64,000 nt of DNA from Desulfomonile tiedjei (GTDB lineage: Bacteria; Desulfobacterota; Desulfomonilia; Desulfomonilales; Desulfomonilaceae). A model generated the notes under the pieces. That model was not told the DNA's origin and did no database searches. It saw nothing but the letters and a program-made list of their open reading frames with translations. Each line of letters begins with the position of its first letter. The stretch's first letter is position 1. Location of the stretch: assembly GCA_016212925.1 (NCBI GenBank), contig JACRDF010000025.1, positions 186,001-250,000 on the forward strand. Reading direction: 5' to 3'. The position numbers and the translations under genes are program-made. This document shows positions 1-9,645 of the stretch, one piece after another.

Positions 1-2030
1 CTTTCAATCCAATGCCGTTGGCCGCGTTTTTCGATGCTCTAGTTGTGGGGGACGGGGAAGAGATAATCCTGGAGTTGGCCGACACCTATATAGAATGGAA
101 GGAGCAAGGCGGTGCTAGGGAAGAGCTTCTCCAACGGTGGAAAGGCCTCCCGGGAGTATTTGTTCCCGCGCTGCACCGCAAAGGTGAGGTTGTCTTCAAA
201 CGGCTGGTACCTGACCTGGACAAGGCCCTGTTTCCGTGCCGATTCCTGGTCCCCTTCTCGGAGGTGGTTCATGACCGCGTGGGAGTGGAGATTTCGCGCG
301 GCTGCACGCGTGGCTGCCGTTTCTGTCAGGCAGGGATGCTTTACAGGCCGGTTCGGGAGAGGGAACCGGAGACCATTTTACAATTGGCCAGGGAAAACAT
401 TGCTGCCACGGGCTGGGACGAGATCGCGCTGCTCTCCCTTTCGTCGGGGGACTATTCTCGCATAGGAGATCTTATCAAGCGGATGTCCGAGGAAACCGCG
501 CCGGCAATGGTTGCTCTTTCCCTGCCATCCTTGCGCACGGATACATTCGAAGCCGAAATGGCGGAGCAGATACGCAAAGTGCGCAAGACCGGGTTCACCC
601 TGGCTCCCGAAGCCGGGACCGACAGGCTGCGCAGAATCATCAACAAAGGGAATACCGAGGAAGACCTGGAGCGCGCGGTTACCGCTGCGTTTGAGGCAGG
701 ATGGAAGTCGGTCAAACTGTATTTTATGGTCGGTCTCCCCTTCGAGACCGACGAAGACCTGGACGGCATAGCAAACCTCATCCGAAAGGCCTCCAAATGG
801 GCCAAGGGCGGGAAAATCACCGCGTCGGTCTCCACTTTCGTCCCCAAATCTCATACCCCTTTTCAATGGGCGGAACAGATCTCCATTGACGAGACACGAC
901 GGAGACAGCAGTACATCAGACGCTATTTCCAGAAGGGAAGGGTGCGGGTGAAGTTTCACGACGCGAGAGTCTCCTTCCTGGAAGGGGTCATTGCCAGAGG
1001 TGACGAAAACCTGGGGGGCGTGATTGAACGAGCCTTCTTCAAAGGTGCGCGACTGGATGGATGGGATGAGCACTTGAAGTTCGACCTATGGATGGAAGCT
1101 TTTCAAGAGGAAGGGATAGACCCCGCAAATTATCTCCTTGCCAGACCAGTCGAGGAGGGATTGCCGTGGGCGGTCGTGAATGCAGGTGTCCGGACCGAAT
1201 ACCTGATTGAGGAGTGGGAAAAAGCCAAATCAGAAGCCGCGACGCTTGATTGTCGATTCGGAGAGTGCGGCGGTTGCGGAGTGTGCGACTTCGATGAAAT
1301 TTTTCCTCGCCTGGCTTCAGACCGGGAGCTCCCCGAATTCAGGCCCGGCGAGTTGCCGGCTTCGGAATCACCGCGGCGCCTTCGCCTGCGGTACGGCAAG
1401 ATCGGACGAATGAGATTCCTCGGCCATCAGGATATTATTCGACTCTTCCATAGGGCCTTCCGCAGGTTAGGCCTGCGGCTGGATTATTCCAAGGGCTTCC
1501 ATCCGCATCCCAGATTGCGCTTCTCTCCGCCGCTTGCTCTGGGCCTGGAGAGCGTCGCTGAATATTTGGATTTTGACCTTGTTAACTGTCATCTCACCCA
1601 TGAGGAGATTTTTCACGCTCTTGCTCGGGCTCTTCCCGAAGGTGTTAAGCCTTTGAAACTCGATGAAATTTCTTTGAGCGATCCGTCTATTTGTGGTAAA
1701 ATTCGACAGTTTAAGTATCAGATCTCGGTTGAGGGCTCTCTGCCGGTTGAAGAGATAAGGCGAAGGGTTGCCGAATTCAAATCTTCGCCGACCGTCCAAC
1801 TGAACAGAGAACGCGGTGGAAAGACCGACACCCGCAATTTGAAAGATTGGGTGGAGAGTCTTGAGTTCGCGGATAATCGCTTGGAAATGAGTGTCGCATC
1901 AGGTCCTTCGGGATCTATACATCCGTTGGATGCTCTTTGCGTCATCCTCGGGCAGGGCAGGGACAAGATAAGAACAATGAAGATATTGAAGACATCCGCA
2001 ATATTGGAGGCTGCCGAAAGTAGCGGATAA
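1..2030 (+). CDS. Radical SAM protein with C-terminal DUF2344, 5' end cut by window edge
   Basis: The reading frame is open to the first base of the window, and the residues before the first ATG (position 12) continue a typical NPxPLA-like segment, so the true start lies upstream. Counting from that ATG, Cys98, Cys102 and Cys105 form a CxxxCxxC motif that would bind the radical SAM 4Fe-4S cluster. A cysteine-rich stretch (CRFGECGGCGVC) follows near residue 410. The last ~220 residues match the DUF2344 type (a YGKIGRMRFLGH-like start, then GFHPHPRL). This architecture is known as a B12-binding/radical SAM protein fused to DUF2344; the B12-binding part would lie outside the window. It sits 10 bp before the RNase G gene, a common pairing in this phylum that suggests an RNA-related role. 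The substrate is unknown. Confidence 0.85.
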   Translation, partial: FNPMPLAAFFDALVVGDGEEIILELADTYIEWKEQGGAREELLQRWKGLPGVFVPALHRKGEVVFKRLVPDLDKALFPCRFLVPFSEVVHDRVGVEISRGCTRGCRFCQAGMLYRPVREREPETILQLARENIAATGWDEIALLSLSSGDYSRIGDLIKRMSEETAPAMVALSLPSLRTDTFEAEMAEQIRKVRKTGFTLAPEAGTDRLRRIINKGNTEEDLERAVTAAFEAGWKSVKLYFMVGLPFETDEDLDGIANLIRKASKWAKGGKITASVSTFVPKSHTPFQWAEQISIDETRRRQQYIRRYFQKGRVRVKFHDARVSFLEGVIARGDENLGGVIERAFFKGARLDGWDEHLKFDLWMEAFQEEGIDPANYLLARPVEEGLPWAVVNAGVRTEYLIEEWEKAKSEAATLDCRFGECGGCGVCDFDEIFPRLASDRELPEFRPGELPASESPRRLRLRYGKIGRMRFLGHQDIIRLFHRAFRRLGLRLDYSKGFHPHPRLRFSPPLALGLESVAEYLDFDLVNCHLTHEEIFHALARALPEGVKPLKLDEISLSDPSICGKIRQFKYQISVEGSLPVEEIRRRVAEFKSSPTVQLNRERGGKTDTRNLKDWVESLEFADNRLEMSVASGPSGSIHPLDALCVILGQGRDKIRTMKILKTSAILEAAESSG

Positions 2031-2040
2031 GGTTAATGTT

Positions 2041-3570
2041 ATGGGCAATGAGATAATAATAAACGTCACCCCTCGCGAGACTCGCTTAGCCCTTGTCGAA
2101 AATGGCCAAGTGGCCGAGATTCATCTAGAGCGTAAGGGCGAGCGCGGCATCGTAGGGAATATCTACAAAGGACGTGTTATCAAAGTGCTGCCGGGGATGC
2201 AGGCGGCTTTCGTGGACATTGGGCTCCCGCGCGCGGCCTTTCTCTACGTGGGGGACATTCACCACCATATCCGAGACCTGGACTTCATGGATAATGAAGA
2301 AGAGAACGAGGAGACCGAGCCGGAAGAAGAGGCTATAACCGAGGCCATAGCGGAGCCCGGACCGCCTTTTGCGCCGATTGAAGACCTGATCCAGGAAGGG
2401 GAGGACATTCTCGTTCAGATTTCCAAAGAACCGCTTGGCAGCAAGGGCGCAAGGATAACTTCTCACATCTCCATACCTGGCAGACATCTGGTTTTTATGC
2501 CCACGGTAGAGCATGTCGGAATTTCCCGGCGAATTGAGAACGAGCTGGAGCGCCAGAGGCTAAAGGAGATAATCACCCACATAAAGCCGGCATCCTGTGG
2601 GATCATAGTGCGCACGGTCAGTGAGCACGAGAACGAGGACAAGCTTAAGGCAGACCTGAGTTTTCTCGAAGGATCATGGCAGAGAATTTTGGAGAAGGAG
2701 AAACGAGGTCCGGCTCCCTCCCTGATCTACGAGGACCTGGACCTTTGTCTAAGGGGCGTTCGAGACCTCTTTACCGAAAATGTGACCAAATTAGTGGTGG
2801 ATTCCAAAGATTATCACAAGAGAATCCTTGATTTCATGGATACTTTTATGCCTTTTCTCAAGCCGTGTGTAGAATTGTACGAAGGAGTGGAACCCATTTT
2901 CGACAAATTCGGCATTGAAATGGAATTGAGTAAAGCTCTGGGAAGGAAGGTGTGGCTGAAATCAGGTGGCTATATCAACATCGACTTCACCGAGGCCCTG
3001 GTGGCCATTGACGTGAACACGGGAAGATTCGTAGGGAAACGCAACCTTCAAGAGACAATTCTCAAAACCAATCTGGAGGCGGTGAAGGAAATAGCGTATC
3101 AACTCCGGCTCCGCAACATAGGTGGAATCATTATCGTGGACTTCATCGACATGGAGCGGCCGGCAGACCGAGAAAAGGTCTTCAGCGCCCTGGTCGAGGC
3201 CTTGAGAAGGGACAAGCAAAAGACGAACATCCTGAAAATCTCTGAGCTGGGCTTAGTCCAGATGACCCGCAAAAGAACGCGGGAGAGCTTAACCAGGACC
3301 TTGTGCGAACAGTGCCCCTATTGCGAGGGCAAGGGGTTCATGAAATCTCAGACCACCGTTTGTTATGAAATCCTGCGCTCCATCTCACTCCACATAGCCA
3401 ATGACGGTTCGCCATGCATCAAGGTCACGGCTCATCCTGAGGTGGTAAAGCTTCTGTTTGAGCAGGAGGTCGATCAACTCGAAGAGATTCAGCAAAAGTA
3501 CCACACCAAAATTCAACTCAATCCCGACCCCAACCTGTTCCAGGAACAGTACGAAATCGTACCCTGCTGA
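2041..3570 (+). CDS. rng: Ribonuclease G (Rne/Rng family endoribonuclease)
   Basis: A 509-residue protein with the core RNase E/G layout: an N-terminal S1 RNA-binding region, the nuclease domain, and a CxxC zinc-link (Cys422, Cys425 in CEQCPYC). The metal-binding aspartates are visible as Asp324 in VAIDVNTG and Asp367 in IVDFIDM. Family members cleave single-stranded, 5'-monophosphorylated RNA, processing rRNA and decaying mRNA in the cytoplasm. The S1 domain carries an acidic insertion (about residues 85-105, rich in Glu), longer than in enterobacterial RNase G. There is no long C-terminal degradosome scaffold, which argues for RNase G rather than RNase E. It follows the radical SAM gene by 10 bp, so the two are probably co-transcribed. 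Confidence 0.93.
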   Translation: MGNEIIINVTPRETRLALVENGQVAEIHLERKGERGIVGNIYKGRVIKVLPGMQAAFVDIGLPRAAFLYVGDIHHHIRDLDFMDNEEENEETEPEEEAITEAIAEPGPPFAPIEDLIQEGEDILVQISKEPLGSKGARITSHISIPGRHLVFMPTVEHVGISRRIENELERQRLKEIITHIKPASCGIIVRTVSEHENEDKLKADLSFLEGSWQRILEKEKRGPAPSLIYEDLDLCLRGVRDLFTENVTKLVVDSKDYHKRILDFMDTFMPFLKPCVELYEGVEPIFDKFGIEMELSKALGRKVWLKSGGYINIDFTEALVAIDVNTGRFVGKRNLQETILKTNLEAVKEIAYQLRLRNIGGIIIVDFIDMERPADREKVFSALVEALRRDKQKTNILKISELGLVQMTRKRTRESLTRTLCEQCPYCEGKGFMKSQTTVCYEILRSISLHIANDGSPCIKVTAHPEVVKLLFEQEVDQLEEIQQKYHTKIQLNPDPNLFQEQYEIVPC

Positions 3571-3682
3571 AGCTTGACCATTCTGAAACATTGCCAATGC
3601 CGTGATTTTCAAGCTTGTGATACGATGGACCGCGTGATGCGAGTTCGCTTTCAAACGGTGAAAATGACTTCGGGCCAAATCA

Positions 3683-3714
3683 GCACTGACCTGGTGCCCA
3701 GGTCAGTGGCACCC
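3683..3714. repeat. Hairpin repeat with GTGGCACCC tail
   Basis: Stem GCACTGACCTG / CAGGTCAGTG followed by GGCACCC. Other copies at 14914, 28461, 31021, 31081 and 55290 keep the tail or flank but change the stem sequence, with compensatory pairing. Confidence 0.6.
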
Positions 3715-3724
3715 GGCCACAACG

Positions 3725-3802
3725 AATTATGAAAGCGCCGGTAGCGCCGTCCCGCTTTGAACGCGGGATTACCGGTTGCCTTCGGGGCGTTTTCATAATT
3801 CG
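3725..3802. repeat. Inverted-repeat element, GCCGG...GCCTTCGGGGCG type
   Basis: Bounded by AATTATGAAA and TTTCATAATT, with an inner GAAAGCGCCGG ... CGGTTGCCTTCGGGGCG core. A related copy lies at 28570-28623. No ORF. Confidence 0.6.
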
Positions 3803-3930
3803 TTTCTCGTTCCAAGGCTCTGCCTTGGAATGCATATCGGGAGGCTCCGCCTTCCTGGCCGGGTTGCATTAACATGGTTCCGGGCAAAGCCAGGAAGGTA
3901 AGGGTTCCCAGGCGAAGCCTGGGAACCAGA
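3803..3930. repeat. Cluster of short palindromes 5' of the PrmA-like gene
   Basis: Three palindromes in a row: TTCCAAGGCTCTGCCTTGGAA, an AGGAGGC-type one (AGGCTCCGCCTTCCT), and TTCCCAGGCGAAGCCTGGGAA. They fill the gap between rng and the methyltransferase and run to within about 20 bp of the latter's first possible start codon. Confidence 0.65.
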
Positions 3931-3952
3931 ACGCATTGAAACGGGGACACCC

Positions 3953-4636
3953 TTGAGGAGCAAGACGAACGACAGAGAGAGATGGTGGACGGGCAGGGTG
4001 CGCCCCGTGGATGTGGGACGGCAATTGCGTTTGGTCCCATACTGGGAACGAGCAGCCAGTCCTTCGGGAAGGACTGAGTTGATAATCGATCCCGGCCCCT
4101 CTTTCGGTTCAGGCGATCATCCCACCACTGTCATGGCGGTCGAACTCCTGGAAACCGCCATCGGAATTCTGCACAAAGACATAGATTCTCCTTCCCTTCT
4201 TGACGTAGGCACTGGAACCGGCGTCCTGGCCATCGCTGGAAAAACGCTCGGCACAGGCCTGACCGTAGCTTTCGACGTGGACCCTGCCGCGGTCTTTAGT
4301 GCGCGACGAAACTTTCAGCTCAACGGATTGTGGGGAACGGCCAGCGACGGGGACGATTCCCTGCAAATCTTTGTCGGGGGGATCGACCCGACAAAGGGAA
4401 TTTTCGACGTTGTAGCAGCCAATCTGGTCGCTCCGGTGCTGATGAGGATGTTGGAGCAATTGACGGATCGTGTCGGACGGTTGCTGGTACTGTCCGGAAT
4501 TGCCGACCCAATGGCGGATAAAGTGTTGACCGCGTACCAGGCCACCGGACTGAATGTTATCAAGAGGCTTCGAAAAAACGGATGGAATTCAGTGCTATTT
4601 GGCCGCGGGAATTGTGGCGATTGCCCGAAGTTTTGA
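3953..4636 (+). CDS. prmA: PrmA-like SAM-dependent methyltransferase, short N-terminus
   Basis: 227 residues with the class I methyltransferase core of ribosomal protein L11 methyltransferase: IDPGPSFGSGDHPTT, the SAM-binding LLDVGTGTGVLAIA, then FDVDPAA and an ANLVAPVL motif (the usual N[LI]-x-P substrate loop). PrmA proteins are usually about 290 residues, with an N-terminal L11-binding domain of ~80 residues; here that domain is nearly absent. The only in-frame starts are non-ATG (TTG at 3953; GTGs further in), and the in-frame stop at 3899 lies inside a block of palindromic repeats. The gene may have lost its 5' part to repeat insertion, or it may be a PrmA relative that methylates another target. 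The catalytic core looks intact. The start is uncertain. Confidence 0.7.
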   Translation: MRSKTNDRERWWTGRVRPVDVGRQLRLVPYWERAASPSGRTELIIDPGPSFGSGDHPTTVMAVELLETAIGILHKDIDSPSLLDVGTGTGVLAIAGKTLGTGLTVAFDVDPAAVFSARRNFQLNGLWGTASDGDDSLQIFVGGIDPTKGIFDVVAANLVAPVLMRMLEQLTDRVGRLLVLSGIADPMADKVLTAYQATGLNVIKRLRKNGWNSVLFGRGNCGDCPKF

Positions 4637-4707
4637 TCGATTCGTGCATGCGCTATCTCCAAAAGAATATCGATGGTCGGCCTTTTGACAGGCGGTTTGA
4701 GTAAACT

Positions 4708-4769
4708 GGCGGACACGGCCCGCCCTACGATGGGGCCGGAGCCTTCTTGTAGGGCGGGCCGTGCCCGCC
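4708..4769. repeat. Inverted repeat, GGCGGGCCGTGCCCGCC family
   Basis: Two arms, GGCGGACACGGCCCGCCCTAC and GTAGGGCGGGCCGTGCCCGCC, around a ~20-bp centre. A second copy is at 58689-58757. The rest of the 390-bp gap 4637-5026 shows no gene. Confidence 0.7.
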
Positions 4770-4948
4770 GAGTGCAGCTATCAACAGACCTTCGATCCCG
4801 CCGCCTGGCGGACAAAGAATTGCTCGTTTCGGACGTTTATTTTGGCACTAGATATTGAGAGAGGGGACCCGCGGTGGCTTTGGCAGTCGGGAGTATGAAT
4901 GATTAAGCTATTAAGGCAGGGCGAGCTGCACAGATAAGGCTATATAAG

Positions 4949-4979
4949 GCGAGGAGGGGCTATTTAACCCCTCCTCGCT
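4949..4979 (-). terminator. Stem-loop terminator at the end of dsrABD
   Basis: A perfect 11-bp stem, GCGAGGAGGGG / CCCCTCCTCGC, with an 8-base loop, 48 bp downstream of the dsrD stop. The following bases are T-poor on both strands, so termination efficiency is uncertain. It also lies between convergent transcription units. Confidence 0.6.
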
Positions 4980-5026
4980 TGTTTCAGTATCCAATCTTGG
5001 CGAAGGGCTTTGCAGCCGGGAGATTT

Positions 5027-5263
5027 CTAGTCTTCTTCCGTGTGCTGCTTGCCCATGCCCTTGAGGCCGATCAGCGTCGTGCTTCCGCTGGACCAGTACT
5101 CCAACTTCCCTTCCTGGACCAATTTATTGACCAGGTTCTTCACGTCCCTGACCTTCATGTCCGGAAGCATCGCGTAGAAGTCCTTCAGATAGAACTTGGA
5201 TTTGGACTTGCTTTTCGATTCTAGGGTGTCCAGTATTACCTGTTTTGCTTCATCCGGGGTCAT
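5027..5263 (-). CDS. dsrD: DsrD, dissimilatory sulfite reductase accessory protein
   Basis: 78 residues, matching the small winged-helix protein DsrD found after dsrAB in sulfate reducers. Conserved features include the opening MTPDEAK, the lysine/serine-rich SKSKSKFYLKDFY and a KVRDVKNLVNKL helix. In the family it stimulates DsrAB activity; it lacks a catalytic site. It begins 20 bp after dsrB with a good ribosome binding site (AAAAGGAG) and is the last gene of the operon, followed by a stem-loop at 4949-4979. Cytoplasmic. Confidence 0.96.
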   Translation of the reverse strand: MTPDEAKQVILDTLESKSKSKSKFYLKDFYAMLPDMKVRDVKNLVNKLVQEGKLEYWSSGSTTLIGLKGMGKQHTEED

Positions 5264-5283
5264 AAAAAGCTCCTTTTGACCAC

Positions 5284-6402
5284 CTAGAATTTGAACTGAG
5301 TTGATGTGCGCCAGGTGGTGTACGCGAACCGATAATCATCAATGAGATGATGGGTAAACGGGATTTCGGTTTTCTCAAAGAACCTTTCCCATCCTATCCT
5401 CGCCGCCCAGTCGCCGAGTCTCTCATACTTCTTGGCATCCTTCGCATAGACATCGACGATCTTCTTGACTGCGTTAACAGTGCTCGGCCAGCGCGGGGGC
5501 TCATTGGGAATAAACGGAATGACCACCTTGGAGAACTTTGGTCTGCTCATCCTGTTGGAAAGCTTGCCGCCGACCAGGATGGCGATGCCGCTGCCCAGTT
5601 CGTCGGCCAGAGGCATTGCTGCACACATGGTGTAGCAGTTGCCGCAGAACATGCAGCGGTCGGCATTGACTTCCAACGTCTTGCCGCCTGCCTCGGTCTT
5701 GGCAGGCTTGATGGCCGCGGTCGGGCAGGCCGCGATTGCAAGCGGAAGCTCGCAAAGCTTGTCGATCCACTCATGGTCGATCATTGGGGGTTTACGGTGA
5801 ATTCCAAGGATCGCGATGTCAGAGCAGTGGACCGCGCCGCACATGTTCAGGCAGCACGCCAAGGAGACTCTTACGGGAGCGGGGAGCCGCATGTTCCCGA
5901 ATTCATCATAGATACCGTCCATCACCGCCTTGACCACACCGGATGCGTCAATGGCCGGAGTATGGCAATGCGCCCAACCCTGGGTGTGGACTATGTTGGT
6001 GATGCCTGCGCCGGTGCCGCCGACCGGGAATTTGTTCGAGCCACCGTCAAACTTTCTGCCCTTGAGGTCGTCGAGCAGCGGTTTTACCTTATCTTTGCTA
6101 TCCAGCAGGAACTCGACGTTGTTCCTCGTGGTAAAGCGCAGGTAACCGTTGCAGTGTTTGTCTGCGACGTCACAGATCTCGCGAAGGAGTTCGATGCTCA
6201 TGAGCCGCGCGGCGCCCACGCGAACTGTGTAGATTTCATCACCGCTTTCGGCGACGTGGACCAGCACGCCCGGCTCCAGTATCTCGTGATAGAGCCATTT
6301 GCCGAAGTTTTTCTCGATGACGGGCGGGAAGAAGTCCCTGAAATATCTTGGTCCTATATCTGTAATTCTATCCTTTAGAGGATCGTTGGGATCGTAAGGC
6401 AT
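5284..6402 (-). CDS. dsrB: Dissimilatory sulfite reductase beta subunit
   Basis: 372 residues. With DsrA it forms the alpha2-beta2 siroheme enzyme that reduces sulfite in the cytoplasm, delivering sulfur to DsrC. The siroheme-4Fe4S ligands are visible as Cys146 and the CCLNMC cluster (Cys183, Cys184, Cys188). A ferredoxin-like insert follows, with Cys226 and the [11 protein letters not shown] motif (Cys250, 253, 256, 260). Length is normal for the family. The start at 6402 is supported by a strong ribosome binding site (CAGGAGG); the gene lies 16 bp after dsrA. Confidence 0.98.
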   Translation of the reverse strand: MPYDPNDPLKDRITDIGPRYFRDFFPPVIEKNFGKWLYHEILEPGVLVHVAESGDEIYTVRVGAARLMSIELLREICDVADKHCNGYLRFTTRNNVEFLLDSKDKVKPLLDDLKGRKFDGGSNKFPVGGTGAGITNIVHTQGWAHCHTPAIDASGVVKAVMDGIYDEFGNMRLPAPVRVSLACCLNMCGAVHCSDIAILGIHRKPPMIDHEWIDKLCELPLAIAACPTAAIKPAKTEAGGKTLEVNADRCMFCGNCYTMCAAMPLADELGSGIAILVGGKLSNRMSRPKFSKVVIPFIPNEPPRWPSTVNAVKKIVDVYAKDAKKYERLGDWAARIGWERFFEKTEIPFTHHLIDDYRFAYTTWRTSTQFKF

Positions 6403-6418
6403 GGTATTTGACCTCCTG

Positions 6419-7705
6419 TTATCTCTGGTGTTTCTTGCGGTATTCGACGATATCGCGGGTCCAGCCGCCCTCGACTTCTTCTTCTTTCCAGAAGATGTAC
6501 GGGTTGGACCTTGGTTCTAGAACCATTCTGGGGTCGGGATCCAGTTCGATAACCCGGAGGAACTCCTGCATGCTCTTGCGCTGAATAAGCTCGCCGAGCC
6601 GCTCGCGGTTCTTGCCCTCTTCCATCCACCATTCCCACACTTTCTCGATCAACTCTTTGAGTTCGGAGAACGGGGACTCCATGGGCAGGAAGGGAACGGT
6701 CAAGGTGGCCATCTGAGCGCCTTCCAAGATCGGAGCTTTCGCGCCGAACAGCACGGATGCGCCAGTTTCCGTTCCGATTCTCAGGGCTCGCGGCATAACG
6801 TTGAGGCAGTGCATGCAACGGGTACACTCTCTGTTGTTTATGGTCAACTTGCTGCCATCCCAGGACATACAATTGGTGGGACACAGATCAATGACTTCCT
6901 TGTTAATGTCGAACTTGCCCCAGTCTCTTCCGGCATGTGCGCCGGCATTGGGCTTCAGCTCTCCGCCTACATAAGCCTTCACCGCTGCCTGGTCAATGCG
7001 AATGTCGTCTTTCCAGGTTCCAATGACTGACATGTCGGAACGAGCAATGGACGCCACACATCCGTTAGGGCACGCATCAAACTTAAATTTGAATTTGTAC
7101 GGGAATGCAGGCCGGTGCAATTCGTCCTGATATTCGTTGGTCATGTTGAAGCAGGCTTCCTGCGAGTCATAGCAGGCGAATTCACACCGGGATTTCCCTA
7201 GGCAGGCCGAAGGGGTTCGGAGGTTTGAGCCCGAGCCGCCAAGATCCTGATTCAGGTTATGGGTCAGGTCGAAAAAGAGCGGTTCCAGGTGATCGGTAGT
7301 CGTGCCGAGGAAAACGATGTCACCGGTCGAGCCGTGCATGTTGGTCAGACCGCTGCCGTGTTTTTCCCACACGTCGCACAGACTTCGAAGGAATTCCGAA
7401 GTGTAATATTTGGCCGTCGGCTGATTCACGCGAACCGTGTGGAAGTGAGCAACACCCGGGAAGTTCTGGGGCTGGTCACAATATCTACCGATGACGCCTC
7501 CGCCGTACCCGAATACGCCTACGATACCACCATGCTTCCAGTGAGTTATTTTGTCCTCATAGGAAAGCTCCAGGACTCCCAGAAGGTCTTCCGGAGCCTC
7601 TTTCAAAACCTGTTTCCCCTTGATCTGTTGCTTGATATCGGAAACAAAGCTGGGCCACGGACCCTTTTCCAATTCATCAAGCATAGGGGTGTTGCGTTTC
7701 GCCAT
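6419..7705 (-). CDS. dsrA: Dissimilatory sulfite reductase alpha subunit
   Basis: 428 residues, full length. Ligands of the siroheme-bound 4Fe-4S cluster appear as Cys168 and Cys174 (CLGKSRC) and Cys212 and Cys216 (CPNGC). A ferredoxin domain follows with Cys275, Cys279 and CTRCMHC (Cys294, 297, 300). It is the first gene of dsrABD, with GAGGAGG ahead of the ATG at 7705. A candidate promoter lies about 200 bp upstream. The neighbouring plus-strand gene at 8284 is divergent. The reductive type is inferred from the presence of dsrD and the absence of sulfur-oxidation dsr genes in the window. Confidence 0.98.
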   Translation of the reverse strand: MAKRNTPMLDELEKGPWPSFVSDIKQQIKGKQVLKEAPEDLLGVLELSYEDKITHWKHGGIVGVFGYGGGVIGRYCDQPQNFPGVAHFHTVRVNQPTAKYYTSEFLRSLCDVWEKHGSGLTNMHGSTGDIVFLGTTTDHLEPLFFDLTHNLNQDLGGSGSNLRTPSACLGKSRCEFACYDSQEACFNMTNEYQDELHRPAFPYKFKFKFDACPNGCVASIARSDMSVIGTWKDDIRIDQAAVKAYVGGELKPNAGAHAGRDWGKFDINKEVIDLCPTNCMSWDGSKLTINNRECTRCMHCLNVMPRALRIGTETGASVLFGAKAPILEGAQMATLTVPFLPMESPFSELKELIEKVWEWWMEEGKNRERLGELIQRKSMQEFLRVIELDPDPRMVLEPRSNPYIFWKEEEVEGGWTRDIVEYRKKHQR

Positions 7706-7903
7706 TAAAGGTTCCTCCTCTCTTCATTTGGATCTTTCATCTAGACTAGATCTTGCTTTCTTCTCGATGGAGCCTATAAAAATAGAACAAGCATTGAAGA
7801 AAGCCCCTTCCCACACGTGCTTTCCTCCGAGTCAGCGGCTCCGATTTACTGGCGGGTTGAGTGAACGTGAATGGTTCAGATCACCCAAACGTAGATTCAA
7901 CAG

Positions 7904-7933
7904 ACTTTAATTCAACCCACAGAGGCAAGTCAA
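7904..7933 (-). promoter_or_regulatory. Candidate sigma-70 promoter of dsrABD
   Basis: On the minus strand: TTGACT (-35), 18 bp, TAAAGT (-10). It would give a ~190-nt leader before dsrA. The -10 box matches only 4 of 6 positions. Confidence 0.35.
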
Positions 7934-8283
7934 GAAAAAAATTCGGACATTTAAGATAAAGAGCCGGTCATTGAGCTCAATGAACCGGGCTGCAAGAACT
8001 ACCGCCTCCTTTCCATTTCAGCCGCTGCCTGAACAGGTTTTTGGCAACTGCGCGGCATCCGCACACCTTATGCCGGTTCGGCCTCGAACCGTGAGAATCA
8101 CTTAGATGCGGTTGCCAAAGGTTTTGCCCGTACCTCCCGGCTAGAATCCGAAGAATCGTCGAGGTCCGGCTTCCCGGCGCGGTTTTTTCGCTTTGGGGGT
8201 TCTCGCGAAGCACTGCCGGGAGTATCATGAGCACGCGATATTCCTGGACGTTCCTTTAACTGCACCCCGGTGTCGTCCCGAAC
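7934..8283. other. Intergenic region between divergent dsrA and the 8284 gene
   Basis: No convincing gene is visible. It should hold the control regions of both divergent units. No strong plus-strand promoter was recognised. Confidence 0.5.
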
Positions 8284-9492
8284 ATGAGATTCTTCTTCAA
8301 GGCAAACATTACCATGAACAATGACCGTCTCCCTCTCATTCGTTTCTCCTTGGCTTCTCCACGCGGGCTCATGCCCTTTAACGACCAAGTGCTGGACACG
8401 GCCGTTCCTTTGGCACGACCTGCGTCTGACGAAACCGCGTCCGAAAAAATAACCTACAGAGTTTTTCTGCAAGGTATTGAAGCATTTATCCGCCGACATT
8501 GGGACCGGTTCGCCGAAGCCGTGTCCGAGCAGGCTGCAACCCCGGTGAACAACATCGACCTCATCGAAATTGTGGCCGAGAAGCACGGCAGCGACTATCA
8601 TCCCGCTCGGATCAGAGTGCATGCAAACGGGCTCACGGTGTGCTTCGTGGCGAACGTGGCAATCACGGACAGAGGTAGAGATCGGCTGGACAAGGACTAT
8701 CAATGGCTCAAGCACTTTCGCCTGAATTTCCAAAACTCTTTTGTTCCCCAAACGTATTTCCTCGGCCGGCAAACGATCTTTGACACAGACGGCGAAGAGA
8801 TGGACCTTGTGATGTTCGTGGCAGAATGGCTGGAGGGCTATCATGAATTTCATCTGTCCAGGAATGTCGAGCAAGGCACTCTTGAAACGGTTGTTTGGGA
8901 CATGGACCGGGGATACGGCTCTTTGTCAGAGCCTCAGTCCGGAGAGGTCTACAGGCAGGCGTCACTTATTCTGACCTATTATTATGACGTGCACACGTTT
9001 CGCGAAGTCTTTCCGTGGCACCATGCCTCGGGTGATTTTGTCGTTCATTTGGGCCGAGAGGCATTGGATGTCAAGATGATCACGGTGAGGCAGTACGAGG
9101 CCCGGACCGTATTTCACCATGAAGCCCCGGAAAACAGCGTGAATGCGCTCATGGTCTTTCTTGCAAACCTCACCATTAGGATGCGACTCGACAGACTGGA
9201 CGGAGTGGGCGATATAGCGTGGGCGGCCGACCACTGTGTGGAAGCCACCATCCAGGGGTTCTTGGACGCTATGAAAACCAAAGTGGCCCAAGGCCATTGC
9301 TCTCAACAAGTCGTCGACGATTTGTTAGGGGCTCTGGAAGCAATGTCTCCGGTGGAATGGGCTGAGTTGTTCCAGTTTGTGGCCGAGTCCTATGATCCAT
9401 CAGCCCCTGATGTGCCGGTTATCAGAGAGAATCTGGCCGACCACATCTTCAGTGTCTACAGCGCGATCCGCAGCCGAACGGAACGACCATGA
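8284..9492 (+). CDS. Unrecognised conserved-looking protein beside dsrAB
   Basis: 402 residues, soluble, with no signal peptide or membrane segment. I do not recognise the family with certainty. The segment WHHASGDFVV (about residue 246) followed by DVKMITVRQY (about residue 262) loosely recalls the catalytic region of aminoglycoside-phosphotransferase-like kinases, but the usual HGD/DxxD signature is not clean, so this is only a hint. The start may be the ATG at 8284 or the one at 8314 (MNNDRLPL), which has a weak AAGG upstream; neither site is strong. The gene is divergent from dsrA and precedes the two dsrN-like genes on the same strand, 377 bp away across a repeat element. Its position suggests a link to sulfite reductase maturation or regulation (inference). 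Confidence 0.8.
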   Translation: MRFFFKANITMNNDRLPLIRFSLASPRGLMPFNDQVLDTAVPLARPASDETASEKITYRVFLQGIEAFIRRHWDRFAEAVSEQAATPVNNIDLIEIVAEKHGSDYHPARIRVHANGLTVCFVANVAITDRGRDRLDKDYQWLKHFRLNFQNSFVPQTYFLGRQTIFDTDGEEMDLVMFVAEWLEGYHEFHLSRNVEQGTLETVVWDMDRGYGSLSEPQSGEVYRQASLILTYYYDVHTFREVFPWHHASGDFVVHLGREALDVKMITVRQYEARTVFHHEAPENSVNALMVFLANLTIRMRLDRLDGVGDIAWAADHCVEATIQGFLDAMKTKVAQGHCSQQVVDDLLGALEAMSPVEWAELFQFVAESYDPSAPDVPVIRENLADHIFSVYSAIRSRTERP

Positions 9493-9645
9493 TCGGCCGA
9501 TGCTTTCTTTTGTCCCGTGAATTATCTATTATGGAATTCAGTTTCGGACTCGGAACTCTGGGTTTTTTACAGTGGAGCGGTGAGGGAGCATCCCTGCCTC
9601 CGCGCGACGCGTTGCAGGACGGATGAAGACGCTGCAGGATTTCAT

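Noticed and set aside
4839-4858. TTGGCACTAGATATTGA looked like another sigma-54 promoter
   Set aside because: The spacing is one base off and the -12 GC is missing; no gene follows in a suitable position.
5347-6378. 343-residue frame opposite dsrB
   Set aside because: It is the mirror of the dsrB coding sequence; composition is biased and no motif is visible.
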